Shown here in pieces: positions 30,402 through 40,484 of a stretch of DNA of 64,000 nucleotides (the first letter of the stretch is position 1; every line of letters begins with the position of its first letter). This DNA comes from Compostibacter hankyongensis (GTDB lineage: Bacteria; Bacteroidota; Bacteroidia; Chitinophagales; Chitinophagaceae): positions 868,001-932,000 of the forward strand of contig NZ_BAABFN010000002.1 of assembly GCF_039541075.1 (NCBI RefSeq). The letters are read 5' to 3'. Under the pieces are notes generated by a model. That model had not been told where the DNA came from and made no database searches. It was given only the letters and a program-made list of their open reading frames with translations. The translations under genes were made by a program, and so were the position numbers.

Positions 30402-32399
30402 TTACTTGAGGTATCCATAATATTCATCATCAGTCGCACAATCCCACCAAACCGGCATGCTCCAAACGTTTGGATCAGCAGCATGCGGATTAATGGCCAA
30501 AGCATTGGCTGAGTTGTAATTTAGTTCAAGGGTTGCAGGCAACTGCCACCGGCGCTGCCAGTACCGGGGATCTGTTTTGGAACTGCCGGTATATAGTTCT
30601 GTACCTGCAAATAACGGCCCCCGGTCATATCCGGGATAAACTACCCCGTAACCACCTATATTACCCGCGCTAAAATTAAACCGGCGCATATCGTTCCAGT
30701 TTTCGATGCTGACACCCATGGCCACATATTTTTGCAACATGATGTCTGACATGGTCAATGCACCTGCATTCTGGCAAACCGCATTGCTCTGAAGGTAGCT
30801 ATTGACGGCTGCTTGATCCATAGGCGCCATATCGGGATTATTATAGCCTCCCCCTTTCCATTCCGTCAGCTTGGCCTGCATCATATCCAGGTGCGCCTGA
30901 ATACCGGCCTTATAGGCTGTATAAGCATTTGCCTTATCCCCTTTCCTCATATATACCTCAGCTTTGATAAAGCACATTTCATGGTATGTCAGGATCTCCT
31001 GATCCGAGATCGGGCGAACCTGGAAGGAACCGGTAGAAGCAATCACACCCGCCGCCGCGGCTTCTTTCGTAATATACCAGTTAAGATCCGTTTCACTATT
31101 TATACCGGTTATGCCTGTCGCCATGGAATTGCTGCGCATATTTACGTAGACAGTGTCTCCGGCATACAGGTAATTGGTATTGTTTATATATATGGAACCT
31201 GCCTTGTAGGTCACTTTTACGTTATTCCCATTAACGGTGTGAGGCCGTCCCGCCAGCACCTGGGCTGCAATGAATTTTGTACGGTCGGCTGCGTCGGCAA
31301 TAGCATACGTTATATCCACATCTGAAACGGCGTAACTTGGCGTTATGATAGAAGCAGCGCCTCCTTTTACCAGCCGGGTTGACGGACCGTAAGAATCCAC
31401 GCCCACGGACCGGCTCCAGGTATAAGAGGTCACTTTGCCGCTGCCGTTAAGTTTAATGTTGGACATGGATGCCGGTACGATCTTGGTCATGCGGGGATCG
31501 GCAACCCCTGAACCGCGCATATTTGTCAGTAAGTTATAGTAGTATTGGGATATGCGCTGACCGCTGCCATAGCCCACATAATCCCAGTTCCCGTTGGTAA
31601 CAACAGGGTCGCCTATCAGATAATCGGTTACCGTACTGTTGTTGAAGCAGGGCTGCACCACATTGTCGGCATTGGACTGCGGGCCCTTCGACAAACAATA
31701 TAAAATAGAATCCGGGTTAAACAGATCTGCTTTTTTGGACAGCTTAAGCATGTAGCGCGCTTTCAACCCATAGCAAAATTTAATCCATTTGCTTACATCG
31801 CCGTTGTTCCACATATCTCCCTGAGCAAATGAAGGAACTCCGGCCTCCTGTGTTTTACCGAACAAACTGATCGCTTCATCCAATTTCGCCATACAACCCT
31901 TGTAAATGGTTTTACCGTCGTCATAGGCAGGGCTCGGGGTCGCTATTCCGGATATGGCCTGCGACTCCGTATAAGGCATTTCCCCATACAGATCCAACAT
32001 CTCCATAAAGCCCAATGCGGAGAATACATCTGCGGCGGCCATATAATAATAGGCGTTTTTTTGTTCGGCAGATTTGTACAGATCATTCAGGTTGGAAGCT
32101 ACTTCTACAAAATAGGTCTGATAAGGGGTTATATTGCCCGTGGATGCCGTCCATGTGGTACTAAACGCATTAGCAGAGCCGGTTGTGCTATATAAGACAC
32201 CGGCCTGGCACGCCGTACGGAAATTGGACACCCCTGCCGTGTAGGTATAAAAGTGTTCAATCCAGGGCAACCTGTTTTGGAGCAATACGTTGGCGCTGCT
32301 CGGATTATCAGGATCTGTATTCACATCCAGCCATTTTTTACAGGAAACAGCCCCCAGTAAGATGATACAACCCAGTATAGTATATCGAAAATTTTTCAT
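30402..32399 (-). CDS. SusD/RagB-type lipoprotein (pair 2, SusD-like_2)
   Basis: The second nutrient-binding lipoprotein. At 665 residues it is longer than typical SusD proteins and looks like the SusD-like_2 subgroup. Lipobox GAVSCK (cysteine near 20), then KKWLDVNTDPDNPSSANV, a common start for this group. Repeated Trp/Tyr-rich helices follow, and the C-terminus carries IENWNDMRRFNFS and PRYWQRRWQLP, conserved in the subgroup. It starts 16 nt after SusC 2. A role in oligosaccharide or peptide capture is known for the family; the ligand here is unknown. Confidence 0.9.
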   Translation of the reverse strand: MKNFRYTILGCIILLGAVSCKKWLDVNTDPDNPSSANVLLQNRLPWIEHFYTYTAGVSNFRTACQAGVLYSTTGSANAFSTTWTASTGNITPYQTYFVEVASNLNDLYKSAEQKNAYYYMAAADVFSALGFMEMLDLYGEMPYTESQAISGIATPSPAYDDGKTIYKGCMAKLDEAISLFGKTQEAGVPSFAQGDMWNNGDVSKWIKFCYGLKARYMLKLSKKADLFNPDSILYCLSKGPQSNADNVVQPCFNNSTVTDYLIGDPVVTNGNWDYVGYGSGQRISQYYYNLLTNMRGSGVADPRMTKIVPASMSNIKLNGSGKVTSYTWSRSVGVDSYGPSTRLVKGGAASIITPSYAVSDVDITYAIADAADRTKFIAAQVLAGRPHTVNGNNVKVTYKAGSIYINNTNYLYAGDTVYVNMRSNSMATGITGINSETDLNWYITKEAAAAGVIASTGSFQVRPISDQEILTYHEMCFIKAEVYMRKGDKANAYTAYKAGIQAHLDMMQAKLTEWKGGGYNNPDMAPMDQAAVNSYLQSNAVCQNAGALTMSDIMLQKYVAMGVSIENWNDMRRFNFSAGNIGGYGVVYPGYDRGPLFAGTELYTGSSKTDPRYWQRRWQLPATLELNYNSANALAINPHAADPNVWSMPVWWDCATDDEYYGYLK

Positions 32400-32415
32400 G
32401 ACGAGTTTTTTTTGG

Positions 32416-35400
32416 TTAAAACGTAAGGTTTACGCCAAATGAGATCGTTTCTACAGCGGGCACGCCCAGGTAATCAATACCGGTAGAGCCCGAGCCTCCT
32501 GTCCCTCCTGCCGCGCTTACTTCCGGATCCATTCCTTTGTAATTGGTCCATGTAAATAAATTGGTGCCTGTAGCCGTTACAGAAAGCCCTTTGATGGCAT
32601 TCTTTTTGGTCAGCAAACCGGCAAAATCATAGGTCAAGGACAGAGAACGCAGCTTTAGCCAATTGACCGAAGTGATGAAATTCAAAGAATTGGCTGCATA
32701 GCTGCCTACGCCGGTTTCCGTGCTTGACCAGTACTGCTGGATCATGTAGGTACCGGAATAGGTTGTACCGCCAATATCGTAAGACTCGCCGGCCTTATAG
32801 GTCTGGTTAAAATCTTCCCCGGTCTCGCTGTTGACGCCGGTTACGGTTACCGACTGGCGATCGTTCTGTAGCGTTTTCTTACTCAGGCCGTTGACAACCA
32901 TCGCATACGCTGTACCGTTATACACATCTCCCCCCATGCGAATATCAAGAAGAAAGGACAAAGAAAAATTTTTATACCGGAAAGTATTGTTGAATCCTCC
33001 GATGAAATCCGGTTCGCGGTTGCCTACAATCGCAGCATTGGTACCGGTGAATACTTTATATAATCCCGTGTTGGAATCTACCTGGTAGCGCCCGTTGGGA
33101 ATCTCATTTCCTTTGGCATCCGTTTCCCGCAAATAACGCGTGCCGGTCAGTCCGAGGAAATACCCGCCATTAGGAATAGAGGCCGCTTTTACGGTTCCGA
33201 ATTGCGCATCCGTCGGGTAAAAATAGGCTACCCCCGGAAGAAACGCACCCAACCGGCCCCTGTTATAGGAAAAATTCAGCGTGGCAGTCCATCCGAAATC
33301 CTTTTGTACGATAGGCTTTCCGGTAAGGGCTATTTCCATACCCTTGTTAATTACCGAGCCTGAGTTAATGGAGACAAGAATATATCCGCCGGCATTGGAT
33401 AAACGCGGCGAGGCGATCTGGTTCCTGGTCTGACTGTGATAGTAGGTATAATCCAAATCAATGCGATCATTCAGAAATCTGAATTCTCCCCCTACTTCCC
33501 AGGAATTTTGAATTTCAGGTTTTAAAAAAGGATTCCCGCTTGTGTATTGATTGCCGATTCCTGTAAACGATCCGATGGTGATGGGACTGTTCACATAGGT
33601 AAGGGTAGCATATGCATTGGCATCTTTACCCACCTGCGCCCAGCTTCCGCGGATTTTACCGAACGAAAGAATAGTGCTTTTGGGCAACAATTCTGTGAAA
33701 ACAAAAGAGCCGCTGACCGAAGGATAAAAATAAGATCGGTTCTCGATGGGTAAGGTGGACGTCCAGTCGTTGCGTCCCGTCAGCGTGAGGTAGGCAATCT
33801 CTTTATAAGATACCCCAAATTCCCCGTAAGCTCCCACCAGGCGCTTTCTTGTTGTATGATCCGTAAACTGTTTGTTTTCCGGTGCTATCGTTTCAAAACT
33901 GGGGGTTGAAAGATCAGTAAAATTGAACCCCCAAAGATTTTGACCCAATGCTTTAGTATCTTCCGAAGTTGTTCCCAGCATCAGGTGCGTATCAAAATCT
34001 CCGAAGGTCTTATGAAAATTACTCATCAGGGTAGTGGTGATGTAGGAATAGTCATACAGGTCCTTGCTCAAACGCCCGTTCTGATACATGATATCTACGG
34101 CAGAGCCCGGGGCGATATAAGTATAATCATTCGTGGCGTACTGGTCATAACCCAGGCGTGCCGAAACATCCCACCAGTCTGTAATCTTATAATTGGCGTT
34201 GACGCCACCGGTGAAACGCCTCGTTTTTGAGGTCAGATTATTCTTGTTGATGATCCAGTAAGGATTGTCCTCGTCGTCTTCCAATGCTACACTCCCGGCA
34301 TAGGGACGATACTGTGTCCCGTCGGGATTGATGTAGCGTTTCATATTGAACGTTTGCGGCCAGCTGTACAGCGCACCCATACTTCCCACTCCGTCAATAG
34401 AAAGGCCGGACCATAAGCCGGACGTAGTTAAAGTTCTGTCTGTATTGGCAATAGAATAAGCCGCATTGACATCCAGTGTCAAGCGTCCGTATTTTTGTCC
34501 GCCGTTAAAACGAAAGGTCTTTTTATCATAATCCGTACCCGGAATGATACCATTCTGTTTATAGTTAGATGCCGATAAGTAAAAAGACCCGTTTTTTGAA
34601 CCGCCGGATACGTTTACGTTATTGTCATACACCACACCGTTGCGAAAAAAATGATTTATATTATCATATATTGTACTGTCGCCCGGGATTTTTGGCCCCC
34701 ATGAGTTATACGTTCCAAACACGTTATACGAATTACTGTTAAGAACGCCGTTGTTGGTATAAGAGCCCGGCCCGAATTCGGCTTGCGCTTCAGGCAGCTT
34801 ATTTGCCCAGGAGCTGCTTATCCTGCTATTGACATTCACCGTTACCCTGCCTTCCTGTCCCTTCTTAGTGGTAATGATAATAACGCCGTCAGCCGCCCGC
34901 GAACCGTATAATGCAGATGCGGCGGCGCCTTTCAGAACCGACAGGCTCGCGATATCTTCAGGGTTGATGTCCATGATGCGGTTTGAATACGTGGTATTGC
35001 TGCGGGAAAGGCCGTCGGTAGCCGTGCTGCCGGTAACGCTCGTTGAATTGTCGTATATAATACCGTCAATAACAAATAAAGGCTGGTTTTGCCTGCTGTC
35101 AGATGTGGAGTTACCCCCCCGGATGGTGATCGAGGCGCCCGCGCCGGCCGCACCGCTGAATTGCGTAATGTTTACACCGGGAACCTTACCTGACAGAGAA
35201 TTGACGACATTGGTATTCTTATTTTTCATCAGCTCGTCCGCGCTCAGGTCAGAGACCGAGTAACCCAACCCCCTTCGCTCTTTTTTAATACCCATCGCCG
35301 TTACAACTACTTCCTGCAACCCTTCGTTTCCTCGCTGAAGCGTAACGGAAAGCGTTGCGGCATCCCCTACCGTGATCTCACGGGTACTAAATCCCACGGT

Positions 35401-35622
35401 GCTGACGATCAGTATATCTCCGGGAGCCGCACTAATCGTGAACTTCCCATCCTGACCGGTATGGGTACCGATAGTTTTGTCCTTAACGACCACGGTAGCT
35501 CCTGCGATCGGGGTATTTTCAGCAGTAAGTACAGTGCCGGTTATGGTGTGCACCTGGGCAAATACCGATTGCGGGATTTGCAATGCGAGAATTGTAATAA
35601 TAAAGGTGAAACATTTTATCAT
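32416..35622 (-). CDS. SusC/RagA-type TonB-linked outer-membrane transporter (pair 2)
   Basis: The transporter partner of SusD 2. The 1068-residue protein has a signal peptide (to QSVFAQ), a carboxypeptidase-like domain (about 27-100), the plug start QEVVVTAMGIKKERRGLGY, where TAMG replaces the GYG of pair 1, and a barrel ending in VETISFGVNLTF. STN domain is absent. The plug and barrel differ clearly from SusC 1, so the pairs are not a recent tandem duplication. The operon is SusC 2 then SusD 2; upstream lies the decayed SusC fragment. Confidence 0.95.
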   Translation of the reverse strand: MIKCFTFIITILALQIPQSVFAQVHTITGTVLTAENTPIAGATVVVKDKTIGTHTGQDGKFTISAAPGDILIVSTVGFSTREITVGDAATLSVTLQRGNEGLQEVVVTAMGIKKERRGLGYSVSDLSADELMKNKNTNVVNSLSGKVPGVNITQFSGAAGAGASITIRGGNSTSDSRQNQPLFVIDGIIYDNSTSVTGSTATDGLSRSNTTYSNRIMDINPEDIASLSVLKGAAASALYGSRAADGVIIITTKKGQEGRVTVNVNSRISSSWANKLPEAQAEFGPGSYTNNGVLNSNSYNVFGTYNSWGPKIPGDSTIYDNINHFFRNGVVYDNNVNVSGGSKNGSFYLSASNYKQNGIIPGTDYDKKTFRFNGGQKYGRLTLDVNAAYSIANTDRTLTTSGLWSGLSIDGVGSMGALYSWPQTFNMKRYINPDGTQYRPYAGSVALEDDEDNPYWIINKNNLTSKTRRFTGGVNANYKITDWWDVSARLGYDQYATNDYTYIAPGSAVDIMYQNGRLSKDLYDYSYITTTLMSNFHKTFGDFDTHLMLGTTSEDTKALGQNLWGFNFTDLSTPSFETIAPENKQFTDHTTRKRLVGAYGEFGVSYKEIAYLTLTGRNDWTSTLPIENRSYFYPSVSGSFVFTELLPKSTILSFGKIRGSWAQVGKDANAYATLTYVNSPITIGSFTGIGNQYTSGNPFLKPEIQNSWEVGGEFRFLNDRIDLDYTYYHSQTRNQIASPRLSNAGGYILVSINSGSVINKGMEIALTGKPIVQKDFGWTATLNFSYNRGRLGAFLPGVAYFYPTDAQFGTVKAASIPNGGYFLGLTGTRYLRETDAKGNEIPNGRYQVDSNTGLYKVFTGTNAAIVGNREPDFIGGFNNTFRYKNFSLSFLLDIRMGGDVYNGTAYAMVVNGLSKKTLQNDRQSVTVTGVNSETGEDFNQTYKAGESYDIGGTTYSGTYMIQQYWSSTETGVGSYAANSLNFITSVNWLKLRSLSLTYDFAGLLTKKNAIKGLSVTATGTNLFTWTNYKGMDPEVSAAGGTGGSGSTGIDYLGVPAVETISFGVNLTF

Positions 35623-35658
35623 GGTTTAAAATTTAAGCGCAAAATCAAAGGGATGCTG

Positions 35659-36027
35659 TCAGCGTTTTTGTATCTGTACCGTAGAAACCGCGCCCGTCAG
35701 ATCAGCCTTTCCTTGTGTACTATAATTCACAACCACCAGCCGCTTCAGAGAATTCTCGCTTGTCCTTAGCAATATGATTTGGCTGAATGCGGCATCTGTC
35801 CGCACGCTCTGCGACTCATCGCCCACATAAGACATCTGAAGCGACGCTGCCCCGGACGGGAGCACCAGGAGAAAGCAATGTATTTCCGGATGATGATATG
35901 GATATTGACCAGGCTCGGGGTCAGCCTTACAGGATCCCGGAGTACAGCAGAAACCCGTCTGATGCTGCATCCATGAACCTGCATAAACCCATAAAGGCAA
36001 GAAAATCAGAAGTAGCTGTTTTCTCAT
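35659..36027 (-). pseudogene. Decayed fragment of a SusC N-terminus
   Basis: A 122-codon frame whose C-terminal two thirds match the end of the carboxypeptidase-like domain and the start of the plug of SusC 1: ILLRTSENSLKRLVVVNYST compares with ILLRTSENSLKQLVVVGYGT, and QGKADLTGAVSTV with QRKADLTGAVSTV. The DNA also matches, including a shared 20-nt run ending at 35767. Similarity stops abruptly near 35875, and the first 50 codons look unrelated. The frame ends where the plug should continue. It is a broken duplicate 36 nt upstream of the SusC 2 start and is unlikely to make a working protein. Confidence 0.85.
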
Positions 36028-36243
36028 TCAGAACAAATTTAAGATCTGAAGAATAGCTGAAATACTGAGTAATACTATTGACAATGAGCGACTAAAAGCA
36101 AAGAAAGAAGGATTTCATCACCCCAAACACACTATCCGGAAAATGCGTTTTTATGCAGATTTTTAGTGAAAATACCGCATAATCCGGAAAAGAAAAAATA
36201 TTTTTAACAAAAATTTCATCCTCCTAACTTTTACTTTTATCCC
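36028..36243. other. Intergenic region before the DeoR-type regulator
   Basis: AT-rich, with no gene seen. It separates the leftward SusC fragment and SusC/SusD pair 2 from the rightward regulator. It may hold promoters for both directions, but no exact TAnnTTTG box was found. Confidence 0.45.
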
Positions 36244-37005
36244 ATGAACCAGGTATTACTGAAAGAAGAACGCCACTCTTTTATTATGCGTCAGATCAAT
36301 GTGCACAACAAAGTGCTGTCCACAGACCTGAGCCATCAGCTGCAGGTATCGGAAGATACCATCCGGCGGGACCTGAAAGAGCTGGCGGATGCGGGAAAAG
36401 TACTGAAGGTGCACGGGGGAGCGATAGGCCGCTCGTTTCACTACCCCTTTAACGGCAACAGCGAGGTCTATGCACAGGAAGCCAAGCAGCAGATCGCGGC
36501 AAAGGTCATCACCCTGCTGAAAAATGACATGGTCATCCTGACCGGCGGGGGCACCACCATGATCGAGTTGGCCCAGCAGATACCGGATACCCTGCGGGCC
36601 ACTTTTTTTACCATCAGCCCCCTGGTAGCCCTGAAGCTGAGCGACCACCCCAATCTTACCGTTTTCAGCATCGGCGGTCAGCTGAGCAAAAGCGCCAGCG
36701 TTCATATCGGCGCCAGCGTGATCAACGCCCTTTCGGATATACGTGTGGACCTGTGCCTGCTGGGTGCCAACGGGCTCTCGGTGCAGGAAGGAATGACGGA
36801 TTCCGACTGGGAAGTGGTACAGGTGAAAAGAGCGATGATACGCTCCGCACAGAAGCTATGCGTGCTCAGCATTGCAGAAAAGCTCAACTCGGTGCAGCGG
36901 ATGAAGGTCTGCGATCTGAACCTGATCCATTACCTGGTTACCGAATTACCGCCGAACAGCCATTTTCTGAATAACTACCGGCACCTGGACCTAGTCCTGC
37001 TCTGA
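36244..37005 (+). CDS. DeoR/GlpR family transcriptional regulator
   Basis: A 253-residue repressor-type regulator that senses a phosphorylated sugar. The N-terminal DeoR winged helix-turn-helix is at about 6-60 (RHSFIMRQINVHNK, then LQVSEDTIRRDLKEL), and the C-terminal DeoRC effector domain (about 75-235) contains the TGGGTTMIELAQ and LGANGLSVQEGMTDSD motifs. Full length and intact. It is divergent from the SusC/SusD pair 2 locus and so may control it or the following carbohydrate genes. The effector is unknown. Confidence 0.92.
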   Translation: MNQVLLKEERHSFIMRQINVHNKVLSTDLSHQLQVSEDTIRRDLKELADAGKVLKVHGGAIGRSFHYPFNGNSEVYAQEAKQQIAAKVITLLKNDMVILTGGGTTMIELAQQIPDTLRATFFTISPLVALKLSDHPNLTVFSIGGQLSKSASVHIGASVINALSDIRVDLCLLGANGLSVQEGMTDSDWEVVQVKRAMIRSAQKLCVLSIAEKLNSVQRMKVCDLNLIHYLVTELPPNSHFLNNYRHLDLVLL

Positions 37006-37077
37006 TATCCCCAAACAAATTGCCGACAGGCGGAGTACGGATTGCGGAAGACGGTCAGCCAGGCTCCCGCTCATGGG

Positions 37078-37653
37078 TCAGCGGCCGGGGAAAAGAGAAG
37101 TATTCTTTTTTACGGGGCGCGCTTCGGCCAGCAGCGCTATCATCCGGTTAAAGCGGGCCAGATACTCCGCCGAAAAGGACTTCATGCCTTCGTCATAAAG
37201 GTCTTTCCGGCATATGGGCACAGCATAGGGAAGCACCCAGGAGCGGAGCGCCTTGGCCACGGCGTCCATGGCGTTGATGCCCTGCATCGCCTGTACGCCC
37301 GCGGCCCAGCAAACAAGGCCGGTAACCTTGCCTGTAAGGTAGGGCGCAGGCTCGCCGGCGCTTATTTCCAGCCAGTCCAGGCAGTTTTTCATCACACCGG
37401 TCATGCTCCCGTGGTAGAGCGGGCTGAGCCAGACGTGGATATCGGCCTCCCGGAATAAGGCGCACATCTGCTCGGCTGCCGCCGGTATCTGTGCCAGGGT
37501 ATGATCAAAAAAAGGTATGCCGGCCTCCGCGAGGTCAAACACGACAGGAGTATATCCCGCCTCCCAGAATTTTTCAGCATAATAATCTGCAATTCTTCCG
37601 GCAGTGGAATCCTGCCGCGTGTCCAGCGACCCGTTAAAAATCAAGACATTCAT
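37078..37653 (-). CDS. NADPH-dependent FMN reductase family protein
   Basis: A flavodoxin-fold oxidoreductase of 191 residues. The FMN phosphate loop is NGSLDTRQDSTAG near the start and the isoalloxazine-contact segment is SPLYHGSMTGVMKNCLDWL (about 77-95). A third motif, CWAAGVQAMQG, follows. Such enzymes reduce FMN, quinones or azo dyes with NAD(P)H; the physiological substrate is unknown. It is convergent with the DeoR gene and lies just upstream of nothing on its strand except, 69 nt downstream-side, the end of its own frame near the regulator. It may be monocistronic. Confidence 0.85.
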   Translation of the reverse strand: MNVLIFNGSLDTRQDSTAGRIADYYAEKFWEAGYTPVVFDLAEAGIPFFDHTLAQIPAAAEQMCALFREADIHVWLSPLYHGSMTGVMKNCLDWLEISAGEPAPYLTGKVTGLVCWAAGVQAMQGINAMDAVAKALRSWVLPYAVPICRKDLYDEGMKSFSAEYLARFNRMIALLAEARPVKKNTSLFPGR

Positions 37654-37722
37654 CCCGCAAACCTACAAAAGTTTTGCGCAAGGTTTTACCGCAGGGCCGT
37701 CGGGGGCCCATGCCATTGCCGG

Positions 37723-39153
37723 TCAGAGAGCGGCGGTAAACGAAGATGCCGGCAGACCCGCTTTGTTAAAAAGATGGGCGGTGGATGTATCGGTCCAGTC
37801 GTAACGCACCGCCGTGGGATGAGACACTGTAGCAGCCCGGACCACTACCTTATTTCCCTTTACGGCTGCTTCGGCCGGCACAAAGTTGCCATCGGCGCCA
37901 GCCAGCTCAAAACCGGAGAGCGGTCCGCCTTTCGTATTCAGGCCGTCCTTGGCATAATCAAAGGAAAGAATGGCCCTGTTGCCTTTTACCTGCAGCTTTT
38001 TGTATAACGGGCCGGAATATACGATTCCCTTTTGTCCATAGGTGCGCGCCAGCGCCCAGAGGGCTAGCCGCCTCCCCACCTCTTCCTTGTTGGCCGGATG
38101 TATATTGTCCGGCGTGGCGATATCGAGGGTCACGACCATGCCGGTATTGGGCACTCCCAGTGACTTGCGCTGGGCATCGCGGAGCGCGGCGGATTTGATA
38201 CCGTCCCCACCATACTTATAAGGAGCGATCTGTACAAAGTAGAAAGGAAAATTACCTTCCTTCCACCGGTTTCTCCAATCGGTGATCATCGTTGGAAAAA
38301 GCTTTTCATACTGGGCCGCCCGTCCCACGTTCGACTCACCCTGGTACCAGATCGCCCCCTTTATCCCAAAAGGAACGATAGGAGCAATCATACCATTATA
38401 CAGTAAGGAAGGATGGTTGGGGTCTTTGGGAGCGGCGGCAGACATTTTTCTGAGCGAATCCTGCTGGTCCAGCGCCGCGTTAAAATCACCCAGCGTTCTC
38501 AGCGCATCGCTGCTGGTCCAGGCTTCGGCTACCGTACCGCCCCAGCTGGTATGGATAAGGCCGATGGGCACATGCAGCTTCTGGTATAGCTGCCGCCCGA
38601 AGAAATAAGCGGCGGCGCTGAATCCGGCTACCGTTTGGGGACTGCAGGCGGACCAGGAACCGCTGCAATCCTCCTGGGGGTCGGTGGCAATGGCTTTCTT
38701 TACGGTAAATAACCGGATGTTGGGATAGTTCGCGGCTGCGATCTCCTGTTCGGAGTTGAGCAGAGGAGCGCCCTTCCATCCGGATACGGGCATTTCCATA
38801 TTGGACTGTCCCGAACATACCCAGACCTCTCCGATCATGATGTCATGCAAAACAAGGGTCTGCTCACCGCGGATCGTCAGCGTATAGGGGCCACCGGCGG
38901 CAGGCGTTTTCAGTTTCACCATCCATTTCCCCTGTTCGTCGGCCTTTGTACTAACGGGGCTTCCCTTTGCCCAGCTTCCTTCAACAGATACCGCTTCGCC
39001 GGGTGAAGCCCATCCCCAGACGGGCGCTTCGGAGCGTTGCTGTAAAACCATGCTGTCGGTAATGATGGCCGGAAGACGGATGGCTGCGCCGGCATTCAGC
39101 GTGATGTAACTTAAAAAAAGCAGCAGGATGCCGCATCGCATGCTCGATTTCAT
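37723..39153 (-). CDS. Sialate O-acetylesterase-type SGNH hydrolase
   Basis: A secreted esterase that removes acetyl groups from sialic acid or other sugars. The 476-residue protein has a signal peptide (to about residue 24), an N-terminal beta domain (about 25-110), and an SGNH fold: block I CSGQSNMEMP (about 114-123) with the catalytic serine, GGTVAEAW (block II), WYQGESN (block III), and NIHPANKEE with the catalytic His in block V. Length is typical. It lies 92 nt downstream of the PQQ-type dehydrogenase on the same strand. Confidence 0.9.
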   Translation of the reverse strand: MKSSMRCGILLLFLSYITLNAGAAIRLPAIITDSMVLQQRSEAPVWGWASPGEAVSVEGSWAKGSPVSTKADEQGKWMVKLKTPAAGGPYTLTIRGEQTLVLHDIMIGEVWVCSGQSNMEMPVSGWKGAPLLNSEQEIAAANYPNIRLFTVKKAIATDPQEDCSGSWSACSPQTVAGFSAAAYFFGRQLYQKLHVPIGLIHTSWGGTVAEAWTSSDALRTLGDFNAALDQQDSLRKMSAAAPKDPNHPSLLYNGMIAPIVPFGIKGAIWYQGESNVGRAAQYEKLFPTMITDWRNRWKEGNFPFYFVQIAPYKYGGDGIKSAALRDAQRKSLGVPNTGMVVTLDIATPDNIHPANKEEVGRRLALWALARTYGQKGIVYSGPLYKKLQVKGNRAILSFDYAKDGLNTKGGPLSGFELAGADGNFVPAEAAVKGNKVVVRAATVSHPTAVRYDWTDTSTAHLFNKAGLPASSFTAAL

Positions 39154-39245
39154 ATCGGATGAAGTTTATCTTTTAAGGACTATAACCGCTAAAGATAATG
39201 CTTATCCCCTGAATTACAAATCCCGCCTGTCCCTCCGCCGGAGAA

Positions 39246-40484
39246 CTATTTTCTGGCTATGCGGTACAGCTTCCCGTTGTCGGTTACGGCGTACAACGCA
39301 CCGTCCTTACCGGTGATCAGCGCCCGGAAGCGCTCGCCAAGATCGCCGAGCAACCACTCCTCGCCTACCACCTTGTTGTTTTTTATCGCCAGCCGCGTAA
39401 TATGCGAACCGCTGAGACAGCCGATAAACAGGTTGCCTTTCCATTCCGGGATAGCATTCCCCGTATAGAAGGTAATGCCCGAAGGGGAAACGCTCGGATC
39501 CCAGTAATAAACCGGCTGTTCCATACCGGCCTTTTGCTGGATACCGTCGCCCACCTTATCGCCGCTGTATTCTATTCCATAGGTGATTACGGGCCATCCG
39601 TAATTTTTTCCCGCCCGGATGATATTTACCTCGTCGCCGCCCCTGGGACCAAACTCGGCTTCCCATATCTCTCCCGTTTGCGGATTCCAGGTCATACCCT
39701 CGGGATTGCGGAACCCATAGGCGTAAATTTCCGGCCGGGCGCCGGCTTTATGGGCAAAAGGACCACCCGGAACCGGCTTGCCGTCCTTGGTAATATGAAT
39801 GACCTTTCCCAGCGAGGAGTTCAACTCCTGCGCCTGTACGCGGATCTCTTTTGCGGAACGTTCGCCTGTACTGACAAACAGGTTGCCTTGCTTATCGAAT
39901 AAAATGCGCGAACCAAACTGCAGCGCGCCCTTAAACGCAGGAGTAGCCCGGTAGATCACCGTGGGATTCTCCACCTTGGTTTCGTCGGCCGAAAGCTTCC
40001 CTTTGGCAACGGCCAGCAAGGTCCCCCCGGAGGTCTTCTCCGAATAGTCCCAGTAGATCATCCTGTTGGATGAAAACTGCGGATCGATATTCACATCCAG
40101 CAGACCGCCCTGGCCATCGGGAACCACGGGCGGAAAACCGGTAACTTCCTTGTGGGATTTCCCGTCCGGCGACTCGATGCGCATAGTGCCTTTTTTCTGT
40201 GAGATCAGAAAACGGCCGTCGGGCAGGTTGCAGATGCCCCAGGGATGATCCAGCGAATTGTCTATAACCGTAACGGATAGCGGCGTCTTTGTCTTTATCG
40301 CCCCTACCCTCGTCTGCCCTGCAAAAGCAGATTTATAGCCGATATTGGGCTTTTGGGTCTCTACAGGAGGCAGAGAATCGGCAGCGTTGTGCTGAGCAGA
40401 AGCTGCAGTATGGTTCCTGCAGCTCAGAACAGTGTTGACCGCGATAAAGCATATCGCCGTCGTCATTATTTTCCGGGATAACAT
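39246..40484 (-). CDS. PQQ-dependent sugar dehydrogenase (GSDH type) lipoprotein
   Basis: A periplasmic or surface soluble-type quinoprotein that oxidises aldoses. The 412-residue product has a lipobox NTVLSCR (cysteine near 22), then a six-bladed propeller starting near LDHPWGICNLPDGRFLIS, with the conserved GGLLDVNIDPQF, FGSRILFDKQGNLFVSTGER, YGFRNPEGMTW and FGPRGGDEVNII segments. These match the glucose/sorbosone dehydrogenase family. PQQ binding is inferred; the window has no PQQ synthesis genes. It probably forms an operon with the SGNH esterase downstream. Confidence 0.9.
   Translation of the reverse strand: MLSRKIMTTAICFIAVNTVLSCRNHTAASAQHNAADSLPPVETQKPNIGYKSAFAGQTRVGAIKTKTPLSVTVIDNSLDHPWGICNLPDGRFLISQKKGTMRIESPDGKSHKEVTGFPPVVPDGQGGLLDVNIDPQFSSNRMIYWDYSEKTSGGTLLAVAKGKLSADETKVENPTVIYRATPAFKGALQFGSRILFDKQGNLFVSTGERSAKEIRVQAQELNSSLGKVIHITKDGKPVPGGPFAHKAGARPEIYAYGFRNPEGMTWNPQTGEIWEAEFGPRGGDEVNIIRAGKNYGWPVITYGIEYSGDKVGDGIQQKAGMEQPVYYWDPSVSPSGITFYTGNAIPEWKGNLFIGCLSGSHITRLAIKNNKVVGEEWLLGDLGERFRALITGKDGALYAVTDNGKLYRIARK

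Noticed and set aside
26943..35622. The two SusC genes as a recent tandem duplication
   Set aside because: Their plug and barrel sequences differ widely (GYGT versus TAMG at the plug start), so they are separate lineages.
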